DNA of 55,529 nucleotides. It comes from Adlercreutzia mucosicola DSM 19490. GTDB taxonomy: Bacteria; Actinomycetota; Coriobacteriia; Coriobacteriales; Eggerthellaceae. The notes under the pieces were generated by a model that saw nothing but the letters and a program-made list of their open reading frames with translations, searched no databases and was not told where the DNA came from. The stretch is from NCBI RefSeq assembly GCF_000422625.1, contig NZ_AUGK01000006.1, positions 1 to 55,529 on the forward strand, written 5' to 3'. Positions within the stretch are counted from its first letter, which is position 1; each line of letters starts with the position of its first letter. Below, piece after piece: positions 31,328-39,437 of the stretch. The position numbers and the translations under genes are program-made.

Positions 31328-31980
31328 GATACGTGAGCTTATTTAGCGGCATAGAGGCCGCGAGCGTCGCTTGGGAGCAGCTCGGATGGGAGCCGGCGGC
31401 GTTCGCCGAGATAGAGCCGTTTCCATGTGCGGTGTTGTCGCACCGCTTTCCGAATGTGCCCAACCTCGGCGATGTGACCGAGGTGGATTGGAGTCCCTAT
31501 GCAGGATCAGTTGACATTGTGGTCGGGGGAAGCCCCTGCCAGGCCTTCAGCATATCAGGTGCCAGAAAAGGGCTTCTGGATGCGCGAGGTCGCCTCATGT
31601 TCGAGTACGTTAGAGCTGTTCGGGAGGTTGGCCCTCGCTGGGTTCTGTGGGAGAACGTCCCCGGCGTTCTATCGCAGGACGGCGGCAGCGCCTTCGGATC
31701 GCTCCTCGCCGCGCTGGAAGACTGCGGGTACGCTCTGTCGTGGCGAGTTCTCGACGCTCAGTTCTTCGGAGTGGCCCAGCGACGCCGCCGTGTGTTCGTT
31801 GTCGGACATATTGGAGCCGATGTCGGCCCAGCTGCTGCCGTACTGTTTGACGAGGGCATCTGCCCTGGGAATTCTGGAACGAGCAAGGCGAAGAGGGCGA
31901 GCCTTGCCGGCGTTTTTGAGGGAGGCGCTGACGTGGTGGGTCGAGAACGCAGACCGTCTGCGGGGGGGGGCACCTTCTAG
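31324..31980 (+). CDS. C5-cytosine DNA methyltransferase, N-terminal part
   Basis: GTG 31324 follows CGGAGGTGC. The 218-residue part has the C5-MTase motifs in order: SAM-binding SLFSGIEAAS, motif IV GGSPCQAFS with the catalytic Cys, motif VI WENVPGVLS, and motif VIII FGVAQRRRRVFVVG. It ends prematurely in a G9 tract (31962-31970). The target-recognition region continues in another frame after the tract; one extra G would join them. It could be a phase-off state, a decaying gene or a sequencing error in the homopolymer. Confidence 0.8.
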   Translation: MRYVSLFSGIEAASVAWEQLGWEPAAFAEIEPFPCAVLSHRFPNVPNLGDVTEVDWSPYAGSVDIVVGGSPCQAFSISGARKGLLDARGRLMFEYVRAVREVGPRWVLWENVPGVLSQDGGSAFGSLLAALEDCGYALSWRVLDAQFFGVAQRRRRVFVVGHIGADVGPAAAVLFDEGICPGNSGTSKAKRASLAGVFEGGADVVGRERRPSAGGGTF

Positions 31981-31987
31981 CATTTAA
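31499..31987 (+). CDS. Overlapping-frame protein inside the methyltransferase gene
   Basis: A 162-residue frame in +1 phase to the methyltransferase runs 489 bases without a stop. Its product (MQDQLTLWSGEAPARPSAYQ..., SSSEWPSDAAVCSLSDILE, and ERARRRGRALPAFLREAL) resembles proteins I recall beside phage dcm genes with the pattern ACAGILRRAEKRGKxLP. It may be a genuine dual-coding gene or an artefact of high-GC overlapping frames that has spread in annotation. No strong ribosome site is seen. Confidence 0.4.
   Translation: MQDQLTLWSGEAPARPSAYQVPEKGFWMREVASCSSTLELFGRLALAGFCGRTSPAFYRRTAAAPSDRSSPRWKTAGTLCRGEFSTLSSSEWPSDAAVCSLSDILEPMSAQLLPYCLTRASALGILERARRRGRALPAFLREALTWWVENADRLRGGAPSSI
31962..31970 (+). 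repeat. G9 homopolymer in the methyltransferase gene
   Basis: Nine consecutive G break the reading frame. With ten G the N-terminal part joins the target-recognition frame (HLLAFKPSPGAGAGSV). Confidence 0.75.
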
Positions 31988-32048
31988 GCCGAGTCCTGGC
32001 GCAGGTGCGGGATCTGTCGGTGCGTCGGCCGACCTATCGCCAACGCTC

Positions 32049-32378
32049 ATGACCGATCACAACCCCGCCATAGCCATCGCCTACGACACCACACAGATCA
32101 CGTCATCCGATAATGGAAGCAACCCTGCCGACGGCGATCCGTGCCACGTGCTCTCCTCTAGCGGTCATCCTCCGCTGCTGTGCATGGCTGGCGACGAGGC
32201 TAAGTCGTCGGTCGATGACGACCTGTGCGGCACGCTTAAGTGCGGGGGGGGGGTCTCCAATCGTCGCGGTTTCGGCAGCAACGGATCGCAGCTCGTCGGT
32301 ACCCTCGCCGCCAGGGACTACAAGGGCGTGTGCGACCAGGACATCTCGCAGGGCAAGGTGATCCTGCAATGGATGTGA
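32049..32378 (+). pseudogene. Methyltransferase target-recognition segment, out of frame
   Basis: The open frame extends upstream of ATG 32049 to the G9 tract. It reads AFKPSPGAGAGSVG, SADLSPTLMTDHNPAIAIAY and GTLAARDYKGVCDQDISQGK, which match the variable target-recognition region of phage C5 methyltransferases. It contains a G10 tract (32244-32253) that is in frame here. It stops at 32376-32378, eight bases into the next segment. There is no ribosome site of its own. Confidence 0.7.
32244..32253 (+). repeat. G10 homopolymer in the methyltransferase gene
   Basis: Ten consecutive G within the target-recognition segment. A one-base change would truncate or shift the downstream frame. Confidence 0.7.
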
Positions 32379-32671
32379 CAGACGCGATCGCTTCAGCAAG
32401 GTTCCTTGTTCGCCGGCTCACGCCCACCGAGTGCGAGCGATTGCAAGGCTTCCCCGACGGGTGGACTCGCATCCCGTACCGAGGCAGGCTGCCAGACGAG
32501 TGCCCAGATGGGCCGCGGTACAAAGCCCTCGGCAACTCGATGTGTGTGCCGTGCATGAGGTGGATAGGGGAGCGAATCCAGATGGTAGACGCCGTATTGT
32601 GCGACGATATCTCGGAAAGCGGAAACGCCAGATACCAACGGGAAAGTAACGGTATAATGACGGAACCTTGA
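32370..32671 (+). CDS. Methyltransferase C-terminal segment with its own start
   Basis: ATG 32370 follows AAGGTGAT and overlaps the preceding stop. The 100-residue product has C5-MTase motifs IX and X: RRLTPTECERLQGFPDGWT and YKALGNSMCVPCMRWIGERI. The end is not conserved. Separate translation of this part would give a two-subunit enzyme, known for some C5-MTases. A frameshift mutation is the simpler reading. Confidence 0.6.
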
Positions 32672-32682
32672 AAACCGAATAG
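32653..32682 (+). promoter_or_regulatory. Promoter and recurrent leader motif before the late regulator
   Basis: TATAAT (32653-32658) without a clear -35 box is followed by CTTGAAAACCGAATAG (32667-32682), the third copy of a leader motif seen at 18466 and 19660. Confidence 0.5.
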
Positions 32683-32697
32683 TGGAAGGACTGGCAC

Positions 32698-33138
32698 ATG
32701 GCCGACGGAACCGAACGCGCGCAAGAGATCCTCGACGGCTACGGCATAGCCTGCGACGAGCTGGCGAGCCTGACCGAGGAGCACGACCGCATCATCAGCG
32801 CGCTCTACTCGATCACTTCCGACCCGTCCTCATCGGGTGGAGGATCGTCGGCCGACAAGCTGGGCGGCGGTGTCGCGAGGCTCGTAGACCTCTGCAAGAA
32901 GATCGACGGCGAGATCAAGCGATACATCGCAGCCAGGGACGAGGCGCGCTCGCTCGTACGGGCCGTCATGCGCGAGAACATCCAACTCGGCCAGTGCCTC
33001 CACTACCGCTACATCGACAGGGACAGGCCGACAATCGCCGCCTACCGCATGGGATACTCTGATCGTAACTACCGGCGCGTGCACATCCGCGCACTGCAAC
33101 TCGCGCAGGAAATCATCAATCACGAAGCCGCACGGTAA
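32698..33138 (+). CDS. Late transcription regulator, ArpU/RinA-like
   Basis: ATG 32698 follows AAGGACTGG. The 146-residue product is helical and ends in a sigma-70 region-4-like helix-turn-helix: LHYRYIDRDRPTIAAYRMGY then SDRNYRRVHIRALQLA. Proteins of this size and place, just before the HNH and terminase genes, activate late genes in many siphophages (ArpU, RinA, DUF1492). A direct repeat that could be its target follows at 33144-33159. Confidence 0.7.
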   Translation: MADGTERAQEILDGYGIACDELASLTEEHDRIISALYSITSDPSSSGGGSSADKLGGGVARLVDLCKKIDGEIKRYIAARDEARSLVRAVMRENIQLGQCLHYRYIDRDRPTIAAYRMGYSDRNYRRVHIRALQLAQEIINHEAAR

Positions 33139-33142
33139 AGTT

Positions 33143-33160
33143 GTCCGCAAATGTCCGCTA
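33143..33160 (+). promoter_or_regulatory. GTCCGC direct repeat in front of the late operon
   Basis: GTCCGCAAATGTCCGC with a possible TTGTCC -35 element lies directly after the late regulator gene. It is a plausible activator site; the -10 region (GATATGGTG) is weak, as expected for an activated promoter. Confidence 0.4.
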
Positions 33161-33237
33161 AACCTGTGATATGGTGTAGCCAGTCAGAAACGGGGAAGGG
33201 GCGAAAGCTTCAGAACCGACAATAACGAAATCAGCAT

Positions 33238-33262
33238 AAGGGACGCGAGAGCGTCCCTTTTC
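33238..33262 (+). terminator. Rho-independent terminator before the packaging genes
   Basis: AAGGGACGC-GAGA-GCGTCCCTT followed by a T-rich tail (TTCTTTT), 25 bases before the HNH gene. It may need antitermination for late expression. Confidence 0.75.
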
Positions 33263-33287
33263 TTTTGCCCAGAAACGGAGCGAGGAT

Positions 33288-33662
33288 ATGCGCGTGCCGA
33301 CCGACAGGCCGCTCGCCTCGTGGATACGCGAACTCATCGCCATGGGAAGGCTGTACCGATTCTACAAGACGGACGAGTGGATAGAGCTTGCCGGCAGCGT
33401 CATGGATGCCGCGCGCCGCGAGTGCGAGTGGTGCCGCGACAATCCAGGCAAGCCTGTGCGCGCCACGTGCGTCCACCACGAGATGGAAGTGAGAGACCAT
33501 CCCGAACTCGCGCTGTCCCGCACCTACACCGCTGCCGACGGCACGGAGAGAAGAAACCTCTGGGCCATCTGCGACGCCTGCCACAACAGGGCGCACGGCA
33601 GATTCCAGGGAGCGCGTAAGAAGCGGGGCGATGAGAAGCCGCTGACGCCCGAGATGTGGTGA
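33288..33662 (+). CDS. Phage HNH endonuclease (packaging-associated)
   Basis: ATG 33288 follows GGAGCGAGG. The 124-residue product has the HNH fold: CEWC, VHHEM, NLWAICDACHNRAHGRF, with the final CDACHN and His residues forming the metal site. HNH proteins next to the terminase are required for cos cleavage and packaging in several siphophages. Position directly before TerS and TerL fits that role. Confidence 0.85.
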   Translation: MRVPTDRPLASWIRELIAMGRLYRFYKTDEWIELAGSVMDAARRECEWCRDNPGKPVRATCVHHEMEVRDHPELALSRTYTAADGTERRNLWAICDACHNRAHGRFQGARKKRGDEKPLTPEMW

Positions 33663-33807
33663 ATGCGGTATCTGAGTCCACCTGATGCGAGATCGGCCCC
33701 CCAGCCCCCCTTGGGGGTCTTCTAAAGAACCTCTGGCAACGGGGGGAGATACCCGACAAGTTAGAAAATTTTCCTTTTTTGGCCAACTTTTGAGAGGAGG
33801 TGATGCC
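33663..33807. other. Candidate cos region between HNH and terminase genes
   Basis: This 145-base gap holds C- and G-runs (CCCCCCAGCCCCCC, GGGGGGAGA) and an AT-rich stretch before the TerS ribosome site. In cos phages with an adjoining HNH gene the cohesive-end site lies here. The actual nick positions cannot be read from the sequence. Confidence 0.35.
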
Positions 33808-34266
33808 GTGGCCGGACGACACAGACAACCCGTGGACGTTCTGGCGGCTCGCGGAAAGACCCATCTGACGCGGGCCGATTACGAGGAGCGCAAGGCCTCG
33901 GAGGTCGAAATGCCCATCGACTTGCGCGACATCGAGCCGCCCGAGTACCTTTTCCAGTGGCCCGACCGCGTGGCCGACTTCGACCGGTACGCCAAGATGC
34001 TCGCGCGACTGATGCCCGACAACTTCGGCCAGCCTGACGCCGACCTCTTGGCGCGCTACGTGGTTTCCGAATCGCTCTACGAATCGTTCACCGCCCAACT
34101 CGTCGGCCTGTCGGATCCGTCGGACATCAAGATGATGCAGATCGCCCAAGACCGCGCGTTCAAGCAGGCCCACACCTGCGCCTCATCCCTGGGCCTCACC
34201 GTGACATCGCGATGCAAGCTCGTCGTTCCGGTCGATGAGGACGATGGCGGCGAAGAGGAGTTCTGA
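33808..34266 (+). CDS. Terminase small subunit, P27 family
   Basis: GTG 33808 follows GAGAGGAGGTG. The 152-residue product starts AGRHRQPVDVLAARGKTHLT, typical of P27-type small terminases, followed by a helical middle (FDRYAKMLARLMPDN) and an acidic C-terminus that would contact TerL. It recognises the packaging site in phage DNA. It overlaps the TerL gene. Confidence 0.88.
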   Translation: MAGRHRQPVDVLAARGKTHLTRADYEERKASEVEMPIDLRDIEPPEYLFQWPDRVADFDRYAKMLARLMPDNFGQPDADLLARYVVSESLYESFTAQLVGLSDPSDIKMMQIAQDRAFKQAHTCASSLGLTVTSRCKLVVPVDEDDGGEEEF

Positions 34267-35923
34267 CCTACGCCCCCGCAAGAGGCGGCGCATCGACTGC
34301 CCCGAGATCATCGAATGGATGAGGCTTGTTGAGACCGGCGGCATCGAGGCCTGCGAGGAGCAGCACCAGCTCGTGGCCCACGTTCGGAACGTCTTCGCGA
34401 CCGAGGAACTGATCATCGACTACGAGCGCATCGAGCGCTACATGGGATATCAGAAGTACTTCCCGTTCGACCTGCTGCCGTGGGAGAAGTTCTGCTTTAC
34501 GCTGTTCATGTGTGTGTTCAAGGCTGACGGCACCCCCCGCTGGGACGAGATGTTCATCTACGTCGGTCGCGGCGCGGGCAAGAACGGCTTTGACGGCTTC
34601 GTTGCATTCTGCGCCATCACTGGCGTCAACGGTATCAGATCCTACGACGTGGACATCTGCGCGAACTCCGAGGAGCAGGCCAAAACATCATTCGATGATG
34701 TGTACAACATTTTCGAAGAGCCAGACAACTTCAAGAAGTTCAAGCGGTCGTTCACGTGGAACCAGATCGTCATCACGAGCAAGTCAACCAAATCTCGCAT
34801 CAAGTACCGCACCGACAACCCGAAGAGCAAGGACGGCCTACGATCCGGCATGGTCATCTTCGACGAGGTGCACGCTTACGAGAACTGGAAGAACATCAAC
34901 GTATTCACCACGGGTCTCGGCAAGAAACCGCACCCGCGCCGACTGTACACTACCACCGACGGCGATGTTCGCGACGGCGTTCTCGACTCGCTGAAGAGCA
35001 AGTCGAAAAAGATCCTCGCCGGCGAGAAGCACGACAACGGGTTTCTGCCCTTCATGTGCAAGCTCGACCGCCCCGAGGAGGTCAACGACCCCAGCAAGTG
35101 GGAGAAGGCGAACCCCTCCCTGCCGTACCTGCCCATCCTTCGCGCCGAGATCGAGAAGGAGTACGCCGACTACGTAGAGAATCCTGTCGTCAACTTCGAC
35201 TTCATGGTCAAGCGCATGAACTGCCCGACCCAGGCGCAGGAGGGCGCGGTCGCGAAATGGGACGACATCTTGGCCACGCGCCGCGAAGTCCCCGAGCTTT
35301 ACGGCTGGCCGTGCATCTGCGGAATCGACTTCGCCAAGACAAACGACTTCGTGGCCGCAGTACTCCTGTTCCGCGACGGAAACAGCTACTACGTCCTGTG
35401 TCACACATGGGTATGCAGACAGTCGGCAGACCTCGGGCGCATCAAAGCGCCCCTTGAGGAGTGGGAGGCTGCGGGCCTCCTCGAATTCGTTGACGATGTG
35501 GAGGTGTCGCCCTGGCTCGTGACCGACTGGCTGCACGCCCAGATGCGGCTCTACGACGTGCTCAAAGTCGCTATCGACAGCTACCGATATTCGCTGCTCA
35601 AGCGTGAGCTTGAGTCAATCGGGTTTTCTGACGGCGACAAGACCGTGAAGCTGGTTCGGCCGAGCGACGTCATGCTCGTGCAGGTCAAGATCAACTCGCT
35701 TCTCGTTAATCAGTCCATCGCCTGGGGCGAAAACCCGCTCATGCGGTGGTACACGAACAACACGAAGCTGGTGCCAGCGGCGCACGGCAATTTCACCTAT
35801 GGCAAGATCGAGGAGAAGTCACGCAAAACAGACGGCTTCATGGCCTTCGTGGCGGCCATGACCCAGGAAGGAGAACTGCCCGAATGCAACGAGATCGAGT
35901 TCATCGAGCCTTTGGTCGTGTAG
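34235..35923 (+). CDS. Terminase large subunit
   Basis: The 562-residue protein is the packaging ATPase-nuclease. Walker A is YVGRGAGKNGF and Walker B is MVIFDEVH. The C-terminal RNase H-like nuclease has CGIDFAKTNDF and a later KVAIDSYRY. ATG 34235 or ATG 34244 may be used; neither has a strong ribosome site, and the gene overlaps TerS by about 30 bases, so translation is probably coupled. Confidence 0.93.
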   Translation: MRTMAAKRSSDLRPRKRRRIDCPEIIEWMRLVETGGIEACEEQHQLVAHVRNVFATEELIIDYERIERYMGYQKYFPFDLLPWEKFCFTLFMCVFKADGTPRWDEMFIYVGRGAGKNGFDGFVAFCAITGVNGIRSYDVDICANSEEQAKTSFDDVYNIFEEPDNFKKFKRSFTWNQIVITSKSTKSRIKYRTDNPKSKDGLRSGMVIFDEVHAYENWKNINVFTTGLGKKPHPRRLYTTTDGDVRDGVLDSLKSKSKKILAGEKHDNGFLPFMCKLDRPEEVNDPSKWEKANPSLPYLPILRAEIEKEYADYVENPVVNFDFMVKRMNCPTQAQEGAVAKWDDILATRREVPELYGWPCICGIDFAKTNDFVAAVLLFRDGNSYYVLCHTWVCRQSADLGRIKAPLEEWEAAGLLEFVDDVEVSPWLVTDWLHAQMRLYDVLKVAIDSYRYSLLKRELESIGFSDGDKTVKLVRPSDVMLVQVKINSLLVNQSIAWGENPLMRWYTNNTKLVPAAHGNFTYGKIEEKSRKTDGFMAFVAAMTQEGELPECNEIEFIEPLVV

Positions 35924-35936
35924 GAGGTGGTGCCTA

Positions 35937-37088
35937 GTGAATGTCATCGACTTCCTCAATCTTCGCATCACGACGGACGAGATCGATCCTGCCGCCGGCG
36001 CGAGCCTTGGGGATAATGCCGCCATGCTCTACTTCAAGGCGGCGGCGACCGATACCGCCATCGGGTATGTAGCAGACTCCATTGCGAGCTGCGAGATGCG
36101 CGTGATGGATCGCGGCGAGCCGAAGCGGGGTCACCTCTATAGGATGCTCAACTTAAGGCCCAACCCTGTCATGAGCGCCTATCAGCTCAAAATCGGCATG
36201 ATCTACAAACTGATGACCGTGGGCGAGGCCCTGGTGGTGCCTATCGGGAGCGGTTTGTACCTCGCCGACGGATTTAACAAGAACGACACCGACTATGGAA
36301 TCGCGATGTTTGAGAACGTAACCGTCAACGGATACCAGATCAGACGCCGCTATAACTCGGGCGAGGCCATCTATCTCACCTTCGGCAACCAGCGTGTCAA
36401 GCGCCTAGTTGACGGGATGTATGAGGCCTACGCCAAGATGATGAGCGCTGCTGTGGACGGATACCAGGCAGGTGCTGGCACGAAATGGAAGCTCACCGTC
36501 AATCAGGGCGGCACTGGCGACCGCCAGTTCAACAAGGCCGCCGACGAGCAGCGAAACGACCCTCGCGAGATGCTGCAGAAGTTCATCAGGGGCGCGAACT
36601 CGGTCTACTTCGAGACGCGCGGTCAGGAACTTAAGGAGATCGACGTGAAGGGGTGCCCCTCCGACGATCTCATCAAGATCCGCAAAGACGCCTTCGAGCT
36701 TGTGGCAAGCATCTACAAAATCCCTCAGTCGATGCTCTTCGGAAACATGACGAACTTGGACGAGATCACGCGCGTGTTCCTCACGTTCACGGTCAAGCCG
36801 CTCGCCAAGCAGATATCCGAGGAGCTGACCGCAAAGTTGTTCGACCCCATCTCGTGGTTACAAGGCTGCGAGATCGTGGTCGATACGTCGCGTATCAAGT
36901 ACATCGATATCTTCGATAGCGCCCCGTCCGTCCAGCAACTGCTCGGGGCTGGCTACTCCATGGACGAGCTGCGTGAATACCTCAACCAGCCGACCATCGG
37001 AACGGAAGAGTCCCAGCAGCACCTCATCACCCGCAACTTCGGGCCTATCGACGAGGTGCTGCGCCAAGTCATCCAGGAAAGGGGGTGA
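35937..37088 (+). CDS. Portal protein
   Basis: GTG 35937 follows AGGAGGTGG. The 383-residue product has the HK97-type portal pattern: DTAIGYVADSIAS near the start, LNLRPNPVMSAYQLKIGMIY, then KIRKDAFELVASIYKIPQSM and a C-terminal helical crown region. Portals form the dodecameric ring at one capsid vertex through which DNA passes and to which TerL and the connectors bind. Confidence 0.92.
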   Translation: MNVIDFLNLRITTDEIDPAAGASLGDNAAMLYFKAAATDTAIGYVADSIASCEMRVMDRGEPKRGHLYRMLNLRPNPVMSAYQLKIGMIYKLMTVGEALVVPIGSGLYLADGFNKNDTDYGIAMFENVTVNGYQIRRRYNSGEAIYLTFGNQRVKRLVDGMYEAYAKMMSAAVDGYQAGAGTKWKLTVNQGGTGDRQFNKAADEQRNDPREMLQKFIRGANSVYFETRGQELKEIDVKGCPSDDLIKIRKDAFELVASIYKIPQSMLFGNMTNLDEITRVFLTFTVKPLAKQISEELTAKLFDPISWLQGCEIVVDTSRIKYIDIFDSAPSVQQLLGAGYSMDELREYLNQPTIGTEESQQHLITRNFGPIDEVLRQVIQERG

Positions 37089-37091
37089 GAA

Positions 37092-37865
37092 ATGAAAAGA
37101 TACTTCTCCCTGAAGAAGGAGGGTCGATCCGCCCAGCTCGACATCTACGGCAAAATCACCTCGTGGCCGTGCGACGAGTCAGACATGAGCGCCGCCACTC
37201 TCTCCAAGCAGCTAGAGGAGATCGGCGACGTTGACGAGATCGCCGTGCATATCAATAGCTACGGGGGTGAGGTCAAGGAGGGCATCGCTATCTACAACGC
37301 CCTGCGCTCGCACAAGGCGCGCGTCAAGACCGTCTGCGATGGCATGGCGTGCTCCATCGCGTCGGTCATCTTCATGGCTGGCGACGAGCGCGTGATGTAC
37401 GAGGCATCTCTGCTCATGATTCACAACGCGTGGGCTTCTGGCTCCGGCAACGCCGCAGAACTGCGCAAGCAGGCAGACGATCTGGACGTCATCACCGACG
37501 CCTCCAAGGCGGCCTATCTCTCGCGGGTATCAATCGGTGCCGAAGAGCTGACGGCGCTTATGGATGCCGAGACGTGGATTACCCCCGAGGCCGCCGTTGA
37601 CATGGGTTTCGCCACATCCATCGACACGTTGGAAGGGGACGCCAATCCCTCCCAGTGCGCGCTCCGCGCCCTCGTGGCACTGGCCGCCGCCAAGTCGGCC
37701 GAGGATGCCGACGAAGATGGCGACGACCCCGGCGATGCTGATGACCCCGATGACGCGGGCGGCGATGAGGAACCCGATGACCCCGAAGATGGGGCCGATG
37801 AGAACGAAGAGCCAAGCGAGGCGCTCCAACGACTGGGGCGCTTTTTTAATGCCATCAACCAATAG
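37092..37865 (+). CDS. ClpP-type prohead protease
   Basis: The 257-residue product has the ClpP serine protease core: HINSYGGEVKEG, Ser88 in GMACSIAS and His111 in MIHNAW. Residues after about 190 form a long Asp/Glu/Pro-rich tail, which may act as the scaffold part. Such proteases mature HK97-like heads by cutting the delta domain of the capsid protein. Confidence 0.9.
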   Translation: MKRYFSLKKEGRSAQLDIYGKITSWPCDESDMSAATLSKQLEEIGDVDEIAVHINSYGGEVKEGIAIYNALRSHKARVKTVCDGMACSIASVIFMAGDERVMYEASLLMIHNAWASGSGNAAELRKQADDLDVITDASKAAYLSRVSIGAEELTALMDAETWITPEAAVDMGFATSIDTLEGDANPSQCALRALVALAAAKSAEDADEDGDDPGDADDPDDAGGDEEPDDPEDGADENEEPSEALQRLGRFFNAINQ

Positions 37866-37877
37866 AAGGGAAGTTAA

Positions 37878-39080
37878 ATGACCATCAAGTTCGCCAACAT
37901 GGAGGCCTGCGAGCAGCTGTCCGAAGCCATGCTCGCTAAAGAGGCAGATCCGAGCGCGCTGGCGCTCGCCTGGGCCGCCTACGCCGAGTCTATCGCAGAT
38001 GAGCTGCGCGTCGAGTTCGAGCAGCACGGCCCCAATATCGACGCCGCCGCCATGGAGTCTCGCGGCTACCGCGTGCTGACCGCAAAGGAGACGACGTGGT
38101 ACGAGAATGTGGCCCAGGCCCTGCGCGAGTCTAAGACCGAGCAGGCGTTCATCAACATCATCGGCACCGACGACCAGGACACCCTCATGCCGCCGACCAT
38201 CATCCAGGATGTGTTCTCCGACATCCAGAAGGAGAGCAAGCTGCTCGCGAAGATCGGATCGCAGTACGTCGGCTACGCGACAAAGTTCATCATGAATGAC
38301 GCGTCCGTCCAGATGGGAACGTGGAACAAGGTCACCGCCGAGATCACCAAGGAGATCGAGGGCGCTATCAAGGTCATTTCCATGGAACAGAGCCGCTACA
38401 CCGCCTTCTGTATCATCCCGCTCGACGTGCTGGACATGGGGCCGCAGTTCCTTGACGCGTTCATCCGCGCCCTCATGGCCGAGTCTATGATCTACGGCCT
38501 CGAAGAGGCCATCGTCAACGGCTCTGGCGTCAATAAGCCCATCGGTATGATGCGCAATCCTGACGGCGCATTCGACCAGACGAACGGGTATCCCGAGAAA
38601 GAGGCCATCAAGGTCACATCCTTCGCTCCCGAGGAGTACGGCCCGCTGCTCTCCAATCTTGCCAAGACCCCTACGGGCCGCCAGCGCGTGTTCAGTGACG
38701 TTATCCTTGTGTGCAGTATGACTGACTATCTCAACAAGGTCATGCCCGCCATCACCGTGCAGTCCACCATGGGCGGCTATGTCTCCAACGTGTTCCCGTT
38801 CCCTACCGAGCCCATCCCTGCCGCCACGGTGCCCGAGGGTAAGGCTATCATCGGCATCCCGAAACTCTACAAGCTCGGCATCGGCGGCTCGCGAAACGGC
38901 ATCGAGTACGACGACTCGTTCAAGTTCCTCGATGACTGCCGCACCTTCAAGGCGATCCAGCACGCAGCCGGCCGCCCCTACGACAACATGAGCTTCATTG
39001 TGATCGACATCTCCGAGCTTGAGCCTGCCTACATCACGGTTCGCAATGTGGCTGCTGGCGCTGGCGTGCCGAGCGTGTAG
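37878..39080 (+). CDS. Major capsid protein, HK97 fold
   Basis: The 400-residue product has an N-terminal helical delta-like region (to about residue 90), then the body of an HK97-type capsid: DTLMPPTIIQDVFSDI, a long spine helix around FLDAFIRALMAESM, VNGSGVNKPIGMM, and the A-domain near the C-terminus. Residues 1-90 are probably removed by the upstream protease. ATG 37878 follows GAAGGGAAG. Confidence 0.92.
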   Translation: MTIKFANMEACEQLSEAMLAKEADPSALALAWAAYAESIADELRVEFEQHGPNIDAAAMESRGYRVLTAKETTWYENVAQALRESKTEQAFINIIGTDDQDTLMPPTIIQDVFSDIQKESKLLAKIGSQYVGYATKFIMNDASVQMGTWNKVTAEITKEIEGAIKVISMEQSRYTAFCIIPLDVLDMGPQFLDAFIRALMAESMIYGLEEAIVNGSGVNKPIGMMRNPDGAFDQTNGYPEKEAIKVTSFAPEEYGPLLSNLAKTPTGRQRVFSDVILVCSMTDYLNKVMPAITVQSTMGGYVSNVFPFPTEPIPAATVPEGKAIIGIPKLYKLGIGGSRNGIEYDDSFKFLDDCRTFKAIQHAAGRPYDNMSFIVIDISELEPAYITVRNVAAGAGVPSV

Positions 39081-39083
39081 GCC

Positions 39084-39437
39084 ATGGCTGCCGACAACAT
39101 CCCGGCGGTGGAGTGCGCGCTGTTCCAGCAGGTTATGCGCAAGCTGAAGATCACCTGGGAGGATGAGGAGACCGCGCACCGCGTGCGCGACGAGATCATT
39201 CCGAACGCCGAGGCGGCCCTGAGACGCCGCCTCGGCATCCCTGATAGCGCGGACTTCCCCTTCGCTAACCCCGGGCCAGAGAACATCCTTCTTGAGAACC
39301 ACTGCTGGTACGACTGGTACGACGCATTGGAGGAGTTCCACGAGAACTACTTCGATCTCATCGAGGAGTGCCGGCGCAGATGGGAGGTGATGCAATATGC
39401 CGCTGAAAAGAAAGCGGAAGGCGCAGACCCTCTCTGA
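39084..39437 (+). CDS. Head-tail connector protein
   Basis: The 117-residue helical product starts three bases after the capsid gene. WEDEETAHRVRDEIIPNAEA and ALRRRLGIPDSADF with a C-terminal WYDWYDALEEF helix resemble gp6-like adaptors that bind the portal. It overlaps the next gene by 41 bases. Confidence 0.75.
   Translation: MAADNIPAVECALFQQVMRKLKITWEDEETAHRVRDEIIPNAEAALRRRLGIPDSADFPFANPGPENILLENHCWYDWYDALEEFHENYFDLIEECRRRWEVMQYAAEKKAEGADPL

Noticed and set aside
37530-39395. 621-codon minus-strand frame opposite the protease and capsid genes
   Set aside because: Both plus-strand genes have clear family motifs; the antisense product is low-complexity Leu/Gly/Asp/His.
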